A program made the translations under genes and the position numbers. From the NCBI GenBank assembly GCA_911728455.2, contig OU452236.1, positions 10,283,195 through 10,347,194 of the forward strand: 64,000 nt of DNA, written 5' to 3'. Source of the stretch: Marthasterias glacialis (Eukaryota; Echinodermata; Asteroidea; Forcipulatida; Asteriidae). The notes under the pieces were generated by a model. The model was not told the DNA's origin. It saw only the letters and a list, made by a program, of their open reading frames with translations, and ran no database searches. Shown piece after piece: positions 27,501 to 36,990 of this stretch; position 1 is the stretch's first letter, and each line of letters starts with the position of its first letter.

Positions 27501-30500
27501 TTATCAAATTTATTTAACATCACATACAGAAAGGCAGTTATTGCAACAAATTACTGTACTAAAATTTCAAGCACAGAACAACCCCTTTTTAATTTTTGTT
27601 ACTAATTTTAGAACATTTTTCACATTTAAAGATGCATTACCAGATTTTACACCAATTTGACAGTAAAAAATAATTTTAAATTGCTGTTTTTACCAAGTAT
27701 GAAAAGTTATTAGCTTGACTAAACATTACAAAGAAATATGAGATGCATTCAGCATGAATCGACAAACCTTGGCCGCAAGTCACGGCTGGTAATCAGCCCC
27801 ATGGCCAGAATCTACACTCGGACTTACTTCCCATTGAGCCGAATACCATGATAAAAATGGCTGCAGCCTATACATGTACAAGTACATCTATCACAATCCT
27901 CTTTGTATAACAGAGGGACAAAGGTCTGGAATCTTGGATTAACAATAACCCCTGGAAAAAGGGAGATTTTTAGCATGAATTCGAGTACAATCTGTCCCTC
28001 TTTGTACATGGGAAATAATGCGATGCACAGTGAGTGCACGCAACAAAATGGAATGTCTGGGCGTGTTAGCATTACGGTATTCCAAGATTACACAAAAGCA
28101 GGTTTTCACATAACCTGTAATCTGCCAAGGAAAGTTTGGCATGTATTCACGTCATCCGACGTGAACTGGTAATCCACAGACTAACGAAGTACAAAATTTG
28201 CAAGTTGCAGCAGTCCAGCTATAAATATTCATTAGATCTACACATGCTGCACACAGTGTATGCATCATTTGAGAGGTGGAGAGAGCATATTTGTACACTG
28301 CTAGGTCAGCCAGCTATTAGGCCTACACACAGGACAACGAGATACACAGCCCGCCACCACCATTCATGATAAGTCAAGTAGTAATTCAATTCATGATAAA
28401 AATTGACATTTCAATAGTCTGTACCCAAAATATAGGACCTATTGTTCATGTTGTAAAGGATGGAAAATTGGTTACTACACGGTTTATGTCTGAATTGTGT
28501 ATTCCCCAAATACAGCCCAGGTACATTATTTTGGTTGGTACATGTACATTGTATGAAATACAAATGGATTCTCTGTAAATCTTTACCCACTTTCCGGACA
28601 TCAGCGTCTTTGACTGACCCTTTTGATGTTCATAATAGGTTTGGGATCCAATTTCATGATAATTGTATGACACAGTGGATCAGTGTATAATTTTTTAGTT
28701 TTTTAATACTCATGTCCAAATACAGCCGGCTATAAATGCACAGGAGTGTGAATGTGTATCACTATCAGCCATGATCAGTTCACAGCTCAAAGAGATAACA
28801 AGAGTCATGAATATTAAATAACTTACTGATTGGTCACCAGGAACGAACATCGTTTAAAACAAAAGCACCTATATACAGTTCCTGACGTCAGAAATCAAAC
28901 TTTTCTTTTCATTTTTCGTACCGTAATCTTTGGCTTATAAGCACTGGCTTACCCATGATTGCAAATTGGTTACATTTAGTACATGTACTTCAAAATTACA
29001 TACCATGAGTAGAACGTGTGACATGACATATTCAAATAAAATATGAAAAGAAATAAATCGGTATACTATCATGACTATTGGTTACCATTGAGAAATTCAG
29101 TACCATTTTGTGTGCGGTCATAATGGGGCTTATAGGATAGTGTGGCTTATACATACATGTACATTGACACTCCACACTCCAAACTGAACTTGCTGGTTAT
29201 CTGCGGCTTATACAAAGGCGGCTTAACGCCAAATATTACAGTAACCTTTCTAAATTCTTTTGCTTATGAAAATTAATCTTTTTAATCCTTTCATCCAACC
29301 AGGTGCAATGCATTTAACAAACTTACAGTTTTGAATTGATTTGATGAAACTGTTGCAGTACTTGCTGACAGCAACACATTTCCTTATGACATGCAACACA
29401 TGTACATTGATCATTGTTGTCAGCATGCTGATGATGCATCTCTCCCTCATCAGTTTCTTCATCACTACCGTTATCTTGCCTAGTCACTATGTCCGTATCA
29501 ATTAATCCTTTCCTTTGGCTGTGAAAAGCTTTGAATGCTTGACTATAGAAATCATGTACAATGCTTTGGAAGCACTTGGGAGTTTTGCTAAACAACATAG
29601 CTTTCAGCAAGGTCTGTACTCTGGTTTCCATTTGTAATTGTGAGTCTGCTGGTCCCTGGTCCTTCAAGTCTTGAAGTATCTTTGTACCATACATAAATGG
29701 TTCCATATTGAGAAACAGCTCACAGACAGCAAATACGAGGGGGTTATCCATGGTTTGTTGTGATGTACAAACATGAGCGTAGTTTGAGGAAAAATGAGAC
29801 CAAAATTGAGGGATAAAGTGGTTCTGTACAGTTTGCTGAAGTGTTTCCAGGAACCACTCATCAAGAAGACATGCCATGCCATGTTCAATAACAATACTCA
29901 TTGAGTGCTTGACGTCATCCATAGCTAACGATGAAGTCTGAGGTAAACAAAGGTAAAGATAGAAGTAGAGGTAAACTGTCAACAATAGCAAAACATAATA
30001 AGTTCAGTGTACATGTGGCATTAAACAAAGCTACAAGTGTGTACTTAATCTGATTACTCAATACATACATGTACATGTACATGTAGGTACAACACCAATT
30101 TTGTAGCAATATGTTAAAAAATAGTTAAAACTAACTTTTTCATTGCTGGTCCCGAACCACCAAGCGCGTCTTTCAATGTGTTTAAATGTGGAAGACACAA
30201 ACACTGTCATAGAGAACAGTCATAGCGAGAATACAGACGATACAGGATTATTTTGCACAAAATATCAAACCACAATTTTGACATGTTAAACTCAGCACTT
30301 TCAAAGCACAGCTTTGTTGAACAACACAAAGTTACATACTGTATATTAAATTAAATGCCTGTTATTTCATCTTTGATATCTTGAGAAGCCGGTAGTCCTA
30401 GGTGAATTTTCAGCAATTTTGTTGAGTCTTTGAAGTAATTTGGGCCATTTTCTTGAGCAGGATATCACACCATCATTACTCATCATTGCAAATCGCCTTC

Positions 30501-33500
30501 ATCCCAGCTTTAGTACCACCATGCTTCCCTTGGGCACTACACTGTAGTACGCACGTCCCAGTCAAACATTTCAAAAAAGGAGTACAGCGCCCCAGTTTCT
30601 GGATCTAGCCTCCAGAGTCCAAGTCCAAGCAAGGAGCAGAGAGAGTCCAGCGTATCCGTATTGGCACTATGTACATGTACATGTATATGGGGCTAGAAAT
30701 AGGATGGAGGACAATCAGCTTAGACGACATGTCTGTACATGTATGTCTGTGTCTTTATCTGTAGTAGCCCCACCTAGTGTGGCGCAAGATTTTTGACATC
30801 AGTTGAATCCTTAGCCACACATCCAACCCTATCTTTCGTGCAGCATTAAAAGCTAATCGCCACCTCAAAATCTAGCAGGTGCGACGCTGGATTTGAACTA
30901 AATTTGCTCCCTTACCTCTTAGCTTCCCTCTGGTGCTTTGGATGTTGAATTTACTAACCTTTTTAATGGCAAATAATAATTTTTATTTTGCTCACTCCTC
31001 CACATTAAGATATAGGTGACTGATCGCAGCCGACATATTATAACTATTTCAAAAATTATATTTTGAAAATAAAAAAATGTCATCGAAAACGCTTTCATAA
31101 AAAAACAATGTACTACTTAATCATGTTAGTTGTCACATACAAGTAAAACAGCCCCTGAATTGTGTTCGCACTCTCGCGTGCCACCACCGGTGGTGGCCAA
31201 CGTGGCGCGCCACCCTGTGCTGTATTTTGGGATGGCATTGCAGTGTGGGTAAATGTCGCAAGAAGACTGCTGGAATAAAGACTAGAGCAGGAGTATGACC
31301 AGTAATAGCGTTGTACAGCGCGTATGCGTAACAGCAACCATCATTGCTCCGACGACGTTTAAATGTGTCTGTATCAGCTCCAAGATTTTTCATAAAATTC
31401 CACAAAAATAAGTCATTATACCTCGGATCTTGTGTACTTGAGACTCTCGGGCAATGATGAAGAGATCATTGATGGAAACATTTTGGCAAAAAAATTTAAG
31501 TTTTGATACCTAATTTGATCCCTGAATTTAGGCCATGGCGTTTGTAGGGCCAAGAAGCGGAGGTAGTCGTATTGGCACTATTTATGGGGCTATAACCACA
31601 CCAGAAACACCAAGACCAACCCCTTCTCTTACTGGCAATAAGTGTTTCTAGGTTCGTTTATGTGCATTGGTAGATATTGATACAACACACGGTCAATAAC
31701 GGGCACTGTTTACATCCCATCTGAAGGGTGAAGCAATCATGAAATCATCATTAAGTGTCTTTTCCTTATAAGTAATGGATACAACACAAGTGTCATGACC
31801 GGGTCCTGAACCCAGGACACACATCTTCTAGCCCCACTAGTGTGGCGAAGGATTTTTGACATCGGTTGAATTGGAAAAGTTTCTATATCCGACAGCCACT
31901 TTCTAAGGGTTTTTTTTTTTTTTTTTTTAATGGATGTTTCGCTTTATTTCCGTTTTTTAAATATTTGTCTTGAAAAATTGGTAGCTAAAACGCTATACAT
32001 TGACCTTAAAAAAGAAAATTCAAGCCGACATTTCATCGCGCAGCCAGCACATTTGCGCATTCATGCCCAAAAGAACTAAAATGGCATTTAGCAAGTAGCA
32101 TTGTCAAGCCCTAGACCCAGTAACTGGGGCGCTGTACTCCTTTTTAAAAAATTTTGACATTATCTGTCGTACTAGCGCCCCAGTAAGGAATATGTAGTAA
32201 CTGCGACGGTCAGGAGGATTTAAATTCTAATGTTACGACTGTTTTCTGACTTGAAAAAAGTTGTATTAACGCTGCGGGATCACGTGTTCGCTGATGCCCG
32301 GACTTGAATATTGTTTTGCGCAGTCAACGCAGGATACCAGTCAACGAACACCACAAAGTTCCATTGGTCATGATTGCCGAGCGCGTGCTGTACAATGTTG
32401 CCATTGTGGGGGGTCGTTGACACAGCTGGTATCCTGCGTTGACTGCGCAAAACAATACTCAAGTCCGGGCATCAGCGAACACGTGATCCCGCAGCGTTAA
32501 TACGACTTTTTTCAAGTCAGAAAACAGTCGTAACATTAGAAATCAAAATGGCGATTGTAACGGCAGGGTTGTCAGAGGCCCTAAAAATCATCGATTCGGA
32601 GGACAGAAAATGATCGTGAGTACAATTAAATGCATTTTATTACACCATAAACACTTGAAGAAGACAGTAGGCGAATTTTGAGCAATTCTGTTGAATCTAA
32701 GGCATTTTTTTTAACAGAGGTGATTTAAATCCTCCTGACCGTCGCAGTTACTACATATTCCTTACTGGGGCGCTAGTACGACAGATAATGTCAAAAATCT
32801 CAAAAAAGGAGTACAGCGCCCCAGTTACTGGGTCTAGTCAAGCCCAACATATTATTATAGGCCTACGTGAAAATGGCCCAGTTTTCATGATTTCGACACT
32901 TTGTAATCATTCAAAGTGCCTGTTCCTCTCTGTACACATTCTGTCAACATTTCTGGACAGGTAAGGATATAATTTGACCTAAATTAAGGGAGATAGAGTG
33001 GCAGCTGGATATGGCATTTTAGCCGGTTGAATCCTTAGCCACACGTCCAACCCTACTCCTAGAACTATGAGGTTTGTTCCGCTATCGTCTCCACGACCGT
33101 GGAGACGATAGCGGAACAAACCTCATAGTTCTAGGAGTAGTCCAACCCTATCTTTCTTGCAGCATTACCAGCAACTACCAAGTACCGCGGGGCTAAAATG
33201 CCGTATCCGGCCGTCACTTTATATCCATGGAATTTAATTAAATTTTGATCCTTACCTATCTAGAAGGGTTGAAGAATATATCTAGCAAGGAACAGGAAGT
33301 TTGAACAATTCTAAAGGGTTGAAAACGTGAAAAAAATCCTCAAGGCTTCGCCTTCCAGTGACATGAAAATAAACACCATTTTGTGTTCAATTGCCCGTGT
33401 GCGCGCGAGTGGTAACTCCAATAATTTGAGTCGGTCATCGTTCATGAGCAGTGGAGAAGTCAATGGGACCTTTCTATTTTCCAAATAGGTAAACTGAGAT

Positions 33501-34477
33501 GATGTTTAGGAGGGAAGTTGACATGGCATTCAAAACTGTAGCTTCGGGGATGGGGGTGATCACGACGTGCGTCTTCAGCAGTTGAACATACCCAGGACCG
33601 ATACTAATGGAATCATCCATAGTGTTCCATTCACGTGGCTCATGTGTAATGCATGTGGGCATTCATAAGGTTAGGAATATTCACATCATGCAAATTTTAG
33701 GACAATCCTGCTAATTTGATTATTCATAATTATTCATAAAAAATTACATATTCATTATGACCTTTAGTGTGGTAGTTTCACATAGAACTAACAAACCCAT
33801 CAAGGTGTCAAAGCCTCATAGCCTAGCGGTGTAGACTGTGGTCTTGTGTGTTAATAATGTGTTCTTTCCCTTACAGGTTCGAATCCCAGTAAGTAAAATG
33901 CAATATATAATTGTGTAATAAGTAATAACTAATGTTCGATTCCTCCAGGCAAATAAGATACAGGTAAAAACATGGAGAAAGTTAAGAGAGGACACTGGAA
34001 GGTGGGAGGGCATGAGGGGAAAGGTGATTGAGGGAAAGCGCGTTCGTTTTTTTTTAAATACGTAAAAAAAGTGGCAGTCGGTTGCGGCAACATTTCCTAC
34101 CGCGGAAATAGGGTATTCCATCCTACTCTTTGGTCTTCTGACACTTGACATGCTTGAGTTTGACATATAAGTCTGACATTGACACTGACAGTCTTCTGAC
34201 TGCCGAGCCTGACTGAATGCTGACAATAGACATGTCTGATCAGAATTTAAATTAAGTGTCAGAGAAACGAAGCTCGAGTCCGGTGTTCTTAACCGCCCGC
34301 TGCCGCTGGGCCACGACACACCGTTCAGGATAATATATTTCCAGAGCTCGTATAGTTAAGTAATGTTTGGACATTATCCTTACTTACCTTTCTTTCTGCT
34401 TCTTGAGACTGCCGGACATACAAACTGCCTGTGACAGTCTGCCAAGCCACGTTCACAACGTCAAATTCGTGCGCCAT
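12503..34477 (-). CDS. ANAPC2: anaphase-promoting complex subunit 2 (cullin-like APC2), complete, 11 exons
   Basis: Exons in coding order: 34477-34388, 29937-29327, 27267-27135, 25787-25490, 24227-24110, 23416-23241, 21217-20916, 18607-18488, 16829-16691, 13102-12861, 12715-12503. Phases agree at every junction and the total is 813 codons plus stop (human APC2 has 822 residues). APC2 is the cullin scaffold that, with the RING subunit APC11, forms the catalytic module of the APC/C ubiquitin ligase, which targets cyclins and securin. Seen: N-terminal helices (VVNVAWQTVTGSL, then LLDEWFLETLQ); the cullin-homology core (YGSRELFVNEYRGLLADR, about residues 485-510, and LKLCFGE..LHHCEVMLKDVADS); an acidic linker (MLDSDEETESAM); and a C-terminal winged helix (LTNLESLSLDRIY...LVYCAGVYRLPK). 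The start is the first ATG, in AAAATGGCG context. Introns carry many mobile elements, but no exon is damaged. Confidence 0.97.
13340..13920 (+). pseudogene. Penelope-like retroelement relic (reverse transcriptase C-terminal part)
   Basis: Fragments in shifting plus-strand frames: DGTLGHSIYCKPTHTH near 13605-13655; MERRLEQLAYNKMDHEHF followed by LVYKVLKANRY at 13703-13810; and AENIIAVLPYIGQST near 13867-13912. In Penelope-like elements the RT region has a KPTHT block followed by a helix ending in an 'LKANGYP'-like motif and then an 'LPYI' motif, in this order. Frame changes and stops show that it is dead. Confidence 0.6.
14575..14778 (+). other. unrecognised open stretch, 67 codons, possible transposon remnant
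   Basis: An open frame without a start codon, beginning LVKEALQANQVPMVQDKYF, rich in Lys, Gln and Asp and ending at a TAA. It looks like coding sequence and lies 650 bp after the Penelope-like relic in the same orientation. I cannot assign it to a family. Confidence 0.3.
14903..15358 (-). other. 151-codon open frame of unknown status inside ANAPC2 intron
   Basis: It starts at an ATG next to the SINE at 15361 and ends at a TGA. The residue mix includes hydrophobic runs (SLLMILLIPC) and a His-rich patch (CHLHHHESHL). No family motif, splice signal or copy elsewhere in the window was recognised. It may be chance or a repeat remnant. Confidence 0.25.
15361..15470 (+). mobile_element. tRNA-derived SINE, plus orientation
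   Basis: The head folds as a tRNA: acceptor pairs GGCTGGA with TCCAGTC, box A TAGCTCAGTTGGTAGAGA, T arm GCAGG-TTCAAGT-CCTGC. A tail TTTTTCTTTGTTCACCCC follows, as in the reversed copy at 1079-1180. The base before the putative anticodon is C where tRNAs have U, which supports a SINE over a working tRNA. Confidence 0.75.
17800..18117. mobile_element. 318-bp MITE with CGTCACCG termini
   Basis: Terminal inverted repeats of 29 bp at 17803-17831 and 18087-18115, starting CGTCACCGTTTTCACGAAC and running to CCACTTAT. A second, internal copy of the ACGAACAGCCACTTAT block lies at 17870-17885. It has no coding content and sits in an ANAPC2 intron. Confidence 0.85.
18150..18312 (+). mobile_element. tRNA-related SINE, second family
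   Basis: A degenerate tRNA-like head (box A region GGGTGGCATGGGTGACTTG, box B region TGGTACGATTCCTGG) is followed by GGCCATATGTGAGTAGAGTT and a GGTTTTTCTCCAGG-type body. This layout is common in invertebrate tRNA SINEs. It differs from the family at 15361. Confidence 0.6.
18985..19870 (+). repeat. diverged tandem repeats carrying an ACTTCCGGTTTTGACC motif
   Basis: The motif ACTTCCGGTTTTGACC(G/T)GAAGT followed by AAGGTCAAATG occurs at about 18990, 19136 and 19600. The last two head blocks with shared later text (AAGACCTTTCATATG at 19206 and 19665; ATAGTAAGTTTCAAGT at 19365 and 19816), so about 460 bp was duplicated in tandem. A fragment, reversed, lies near 58708-58730. Confidence 0.7.
20330..20560 (+). 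repeat. dispersed repeat I, copy 1
   Basis: Matches the reverse strand of 27840-28060: shared text includes TTCCAGACCTTTGTCC, AGAGGATT(A/G)TGA and AGGACAGAT/AGGGACAGATTG blocks. Both copies lie in ANAPC2 introns, in opposite orientations. Confidence 0.65.
20640..20855 (+). repeat. dispersed repeat G, copy 2
   Basis: Partner of the reversed copy at 9480-9695; see the blocks GCTTTGTCAAGTCAAGGTC and CTCTCAAAGAAAAATAATTC. It has no complete frame. Confidence 0.65.
21218..23240 (-). other. ANAPC2 intron almost filled by one TIR element
   Basis: The intron between 21217 and 23241 holds the 1.66-kb element at 21501-23156, plus a short TTA microsatellite at about 21353-21376. Nothing else was recognised. 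Confidence 0.7.
21501..23156. mobile_element. 1.66-kb non-autonomous DNA transposon with perfect 34-bp TIRs
   Basis: The 34-bp inverted ends match perfectly (21501-21534 and 23123-23156): TCTTGTCAAAAGTCATCCAA followed by GAGAACCAGCGGAT. Subterminal copies of CAGCGGATAA and AGCGAGTAA occur in both halves, near 21595-21640 and 23020-23060, and could bind a transposase. Open frames inside are short and unrecognised. Confidence 0.85.
23480..23510 (-). mobile_element. SINE tail fragment
   Basis: AAATTTGGGGTGAACAAAG is the reverse of the tail shared by the SINEs at 1079 and 15361; the tRNA head is missing. Confidence 0.4.
24885..25085 (-). mobile_element. tRNA-derived SINE, third family, reverse
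   Basis: On the minus strand it reads GTGACAGAGCGGTTTAGCGC ... ATCAAACTCAAGTTCTGGTG ... GTTGGAATCCCGGTCAGC, then CAAGACACTTTACTATTTCC and GGATGGAACCATG. The head resembles a long-variable-arm (Leu/Ser) tRNA, and the CAAGACACTT-type body is like that of the SINE at 46731. It lies in the ANAPC2 intron 24228-25489, which shows nothing else. Confidence 0.65.
26071..26187. mobile_element. 117-bp MITE
   Basis: The left end GGGAGACTTTTACAATGTTA and the reversed right end GGGAGACTTTTGAGACGTTA form imperfect inverted repeats of about 25 bp. It lies in the ANAPC2 intron 25788-27134; the rest of that intron shows only AT-rich text and TACATG runs near 27080-27110. Confidence 0.7.
27840..28060 (-). repeat. 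dispersed repeat I, copy 2
   Basis: Reverse-orientation partner of 20330-20560; shared blocks include TTCCAGACCTTTGTCC and GGGACAGATTGTACTCG-like text. Confidence 0.65.
28918..29246. mobile_element. MITE-like element with GTAAT...TTTGGC ends
   Basis: The left end GTACCGTAATCTTTGGCTTA and the reversed right end GTTACTGTAATATTTGGCGT are imperfect inverted repeats; the motif GGCTTATA recurs at 28932, 29129, 29147 and 29207. No coding content. Confidence 0.55.
30148..30250 (+). mobile_element. decayed fragment related to the pogo/Tigger-like element
   Basis: Text such as TCCCGAACCACCAAGCGCGT, GTTTAAATGTGGAAGACAC and GTCATAGCGAGAATACAGAC parallels 54465-54550 within the better-preserved element at 54399-55215. 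Ends are not preserved. Confidence 0.5.
30340..30615 (-). mobile_element. fold-back family A, truncated right-end copy
   Basis: Ends in GGAGTACAGCGCCCCAGTTT, the terminal text of family A (compare 32805-32836). It is preceded by AGCAATTTTGTTGAGTCTTTG, which matches internal family A text at 32680-32710. Confidence 0.6.
30600..30694. mobile_element. fold-back family D, right-end fragment
   Basis: GAGAGTCCAGCGTATCCGTA ... TTGGCACTATGT ... ATATGGGGCTA matches the family D terminus at 50475-50509; a TACATG run has expanded inside it. The left end is missing. Confidence 0.6.
30768..31045 (+). mobile_element. fold-back family B, left half
   Basis: Begins TAGCCCCACCTAGTGTGGCG and continues with TTGAATCCTTAGCCACACAT and CTTACCTCTTAGCTTCCCTC, parallel to 47909-48150. 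The right arm is absent. Confidence 0.65.
31125..31592. mobile_element. fold-back family D, right half
   Basis: AAGACTGCTGGAATAAAGAC, GCAACAGCAACCATC-like text, CCAAGAAGCGGAGGTAGTC and the end TTTATGGGGCTA match the right arm of the complete D element at 49703-50509 and the copies at 51580-51922 and 52660-52956. Confidence 0.7.
32112..32836. mobile_element. fold-back family A, complete 725-bp copy with exact 9-bp target duplication
   Basis: Ends TAGACCCAGTAACTGGGGCG and its inverse, with GTCAAGCCC directly repeated at 32103-32111 and 32837-32845. Outer arms of about 115 bp enclose a second inverted repeat (about 32230-32540: ACGACTGTTTTCTGACTTG ... CACGTGTTCGCTGATGCCCG and its mirror). On the right side an ATG at 32548 opens a short frame that ends near a GTGAGTAC donor at 32616; the same block occurs in copies at 47.8 and 52.2 kb. 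The element lies in ANAPC2 intron 1. No transposase is encoded. Confidence 0.9.
32995..33235. mobile_element. deleted family B-like element carrying a family C hairpin
   Basis: The inverted flanks (GGATATGGCATTTTAGCC on the left, GGCTAAAATGCCGTATCC on the right) surround family B text (TTGAATCCTTAGCCACACGT). The 86-bp palindrome at 33054-33139 interrupts it. Confidence 0.65.
33054..33139. mobile_element. family C hairpin element, 86 bp, 9-bp target duplication
   Basis: A near-perfect palindrome: TACTCCTAGAACTATGAGG ... CGCTATCGTCTCCACG and its inverse. GTCCAACCC is directly repeated at 33045-33053 and 33140-33148. A shorter relative is at 48484-48549. The element is nearly all hairpin, so its mobility must depend on proteins coded elsewhere. 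Confidence 0.9.
33813..33895 (+). mobile_element. tRNA-like SINE head fragment
   Basis: CATAGCCTAGCGGTGTAGAC resembles box A and ACAGGTTCGAATCCCAG is a good box B. The spacing is longer than in a standard tRNA and no recognised tail follows. It lies in ANAPC2 intron 1. Confidence 0.45.
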
Positions 34478-34595
34478 TTTTACCAGACTGAAGCTGCTAA
34501 CCGCGTATTGGGCCCATATACCGGATTCAGAGGCCGGCCGGCCGCGATTTTTTTTTCCGTACCACACGCTGAATAGGGAGCCACAGCGAGGCGTC

Positions 34596-34607
34596 CCGAT
34601 TGGTCGG
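34596..34607 (-). promoter_or_regulatory. CCAAT box, candidate ANAPC2 promoter element inside the fold-back end
   Basis: On the minus strand CCGACCAATCGG lies about 120 bp upstream of the ANAPC2 ATG, a usual distance for a TATA-less CCAAT promoter. The same module is in every terminal copy of family F (about 37220, 37360 and 38385). No TATA box was seen. Confidence 0.45.
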
Positions 34608-35529
34608 TTGCTAATGTATTATGCATGTTAGGTCACAAGAGTTCGTTTTATGTGCTACGACGCGTACATAAGCCCAGCATAAGTGTTGTATGTGCCATGT
34701 TTATAACTAATAAAGATCGAACAGGGTCAAGAGGCAAGGAAATGCATGAAGTGGGACAGTGACTCGCGATTGTAGGTTTCTTTAACAGCAAAACAAACAA
34801 AAAAACACAGACATAAAAACACTTTATTGATCAAAAGTGACCGAAAGCAAAGAAAGTCAATGAAACACAGCTTAAAAGAAAATAAATAAAACACAAACAA
34901 ATCACAGTAAAAGCTAACCCAATACCAAAACACAGTACCCAAGAAAGTTGCAGATTGAGATCAAAATAGCTTTAAAGACCGAGTCCATAGCAGTAATAAC
35001 TCGTTCAAACCAGGCAATTAAACTACCAAAATAATGGGAGAGCACAATCAAAAGCTGATGATGCCCCTTGCAGTGCTAAAGGCTGCTGTCTGAAGCCAAT
35101 TATTACTGTAAGGGGTGACTAACAACACACTCAAAGATTACACAAATTAAACCAAGTGTGTGAACAGTTTTAGGAGAAACATAAACAGTGGAAAGGTAAT
35201 CAACTCTAACGTTTATACAAGCTTTGTTCTACACCCGTGAAGTACCGAAAAACAGGTGGCCCATAATACCCTGTCATTTAAGGCTCTCAACAATACCATT
35301 TCTAAACACATTCTTAGGCTACCACATCTATGTCCCCACATTATTGACCAGAAACTCCCCTGTTGGCCACTTTAGTGCACATCAGCAGGTAACTTAAAAT
35401 ACCGTAGAAAAAGGACCTCACATACACTTAACACGTATCTCAGATAGAAGTGACCTTGGTTATTCTTGCGGCGTCTGGAACACAAACACCATGCTGAACT
35501 TGCTGCTGTATGGTGTTCTAAAGACGACA

Positions 35530-36015
35530 ACGGTGCGTCGCGTCGTGCCATTGCGTCGCCTGTTCCGTCGCCCGTCGCGTCGTGCCGTCGCCCGACGCGT
35601 CGTGCGTCGCATCGTGCCGTCGTCCGTCGCGTCGCCTGTTTTACAATGAAATAATATATTGGGTTTTAGTGCCGTCGCCCGTCGCGTCGTGCCGTCGTCC
35701 GTCGCGTCGTGCCGTCGTCCGTCGCGTCGTGTCCTTTGCGTCGCATGTTCCGTCGCCCATTGCGTCGCCCTTCGCGTCGCCCGTCGCGTCGTGCCGTCGC
35801 CCGTCGCATCGTGCCGTCGCCCGTCGCGTCGCCTGTGCCGTCGCCCATCGCGTCGTGCCGTCGTCCGTCGCGTCGCCTGTGCCGTCGCCCATCGCGTCGT
35901 GCCGTCGTCCGTCGCGTCGCCTGTGCCGTCGCCCATCGCGTCGTGCCGTCGTCCGTCGCGTCGCCTGTGCCGTCGCCCGTCGCGTCGTGCCGTCGTCCGT
36001 CGCGTCGCCTGTCCA
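35530..36015 (+). repeat. GC-rich CGTCGC satellite, left array
   Basis: Alternating units of 20 bp (GCCGTCGCCCATCGCGTCGT) and 24 bp (GCCGTCGTCCGTCGCGTCGC followed by CTGT), giving 44-bp higher-order repeats near 35830-36010. It is strikingly GC- and CpG-rich in an AT-rich window. Confidence 0.9.
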
Positions 36016-36539
36016 GAAAGTTCTGCCTCCAGGTGGCGCTGTTGTGCCTACGGCGAAAGCAGAATTGATTATAACAAGCATTGAATTACAACTTTCAGAC
36101 TTTAGAACAACACTCACTTTCGTTCAAGGATGAATTCATAGGCCTTATTAGATGAAAGAGAGTTAGGACAGACCACCTCCATGGACAGACAAAACGTTTC
36201 AACAATGCATAAAATGTCAATGAACAAACACAGTACTATAATGGGCAAATGCTGTGTCATGATCGGTACGTTGGTTCATCCATCGCATTGTACGCTGTAA
36301 GTGACATTGCTTTGTTTCACAAACTCCAAAATAATTAGATAGAAAGCCTATAAGATAAACAATTATAGGTGACATAATTATCTTTATGATAAAACAAAAA
36401 GGATATTGTTCAGATGGCAGGGCAAGGAGGGATTGATTAAACTATACGTCTCTGCCATCAGGAAATTTCAGGTGTGACTCCACAATGCAAATAAACAAAC
36501 AGCGCCACCCATTGTCAAAGAAAATAAGGAAATGATTAG

Positions 36540-36990
36540 AAACAGGACGACGTACTCAGGCGACGCGACGGGCGACGGAACGACGCGATGGGCGACGGCA
36601 CAGGCGACGCGACGGACGACGGCACGACGCAATGGGCGACGGCACAGGCGACGCGACGGGCGACGGCACAGGCGACGCAACGGGCGACGGCACGACGCGA
36701 CGGGCGACGGCACGATGCGACGGGCGACGGCACGACGCGATGGGCGACGCGAAGGGCGACGCAATGGGCGACGCAACATGCGACGCAACGGACACGACGC
36801 GACGGACGACGGCACGACGCGACGGACGACGGCACGACGCGACGGACGACGGCACTAAAACCCAATATATTATTTCATTGTAAAACAGGCGACGCGACGG
36901 ACGACGGCACGATGCGACGCACGACGCGTCGGGCGACGGCACGACGCGACGGGCGACGGAACAGGCGACGCGATGGCACGACGCGACGCA
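36540..36990 (-). repeat. GC-rich CGTCGC satellite, right (mirrored) array
   Basis: The same units in inverse orientation (GACGGCACGACGCGACGGGC). Both arrays are interrupted by the same AT-rich piece (ACCCAATATATTATTTCATT), near 35645-35670 and 36860-36883, showing that the arrays are mirror copies and not independent expansions. Confidence 0.9.

Larger units (their letters stand above)
27268..29326 (-). other. ANAPC2 intron with microsatellite, repeat I and a MITE
   Basis: A (TACATG)n run lies near 27414-27432, repeat I reversed at 27840-28060, and a MITE-like element at 28918-29246. No host coding signal. Confidence 0.6.
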
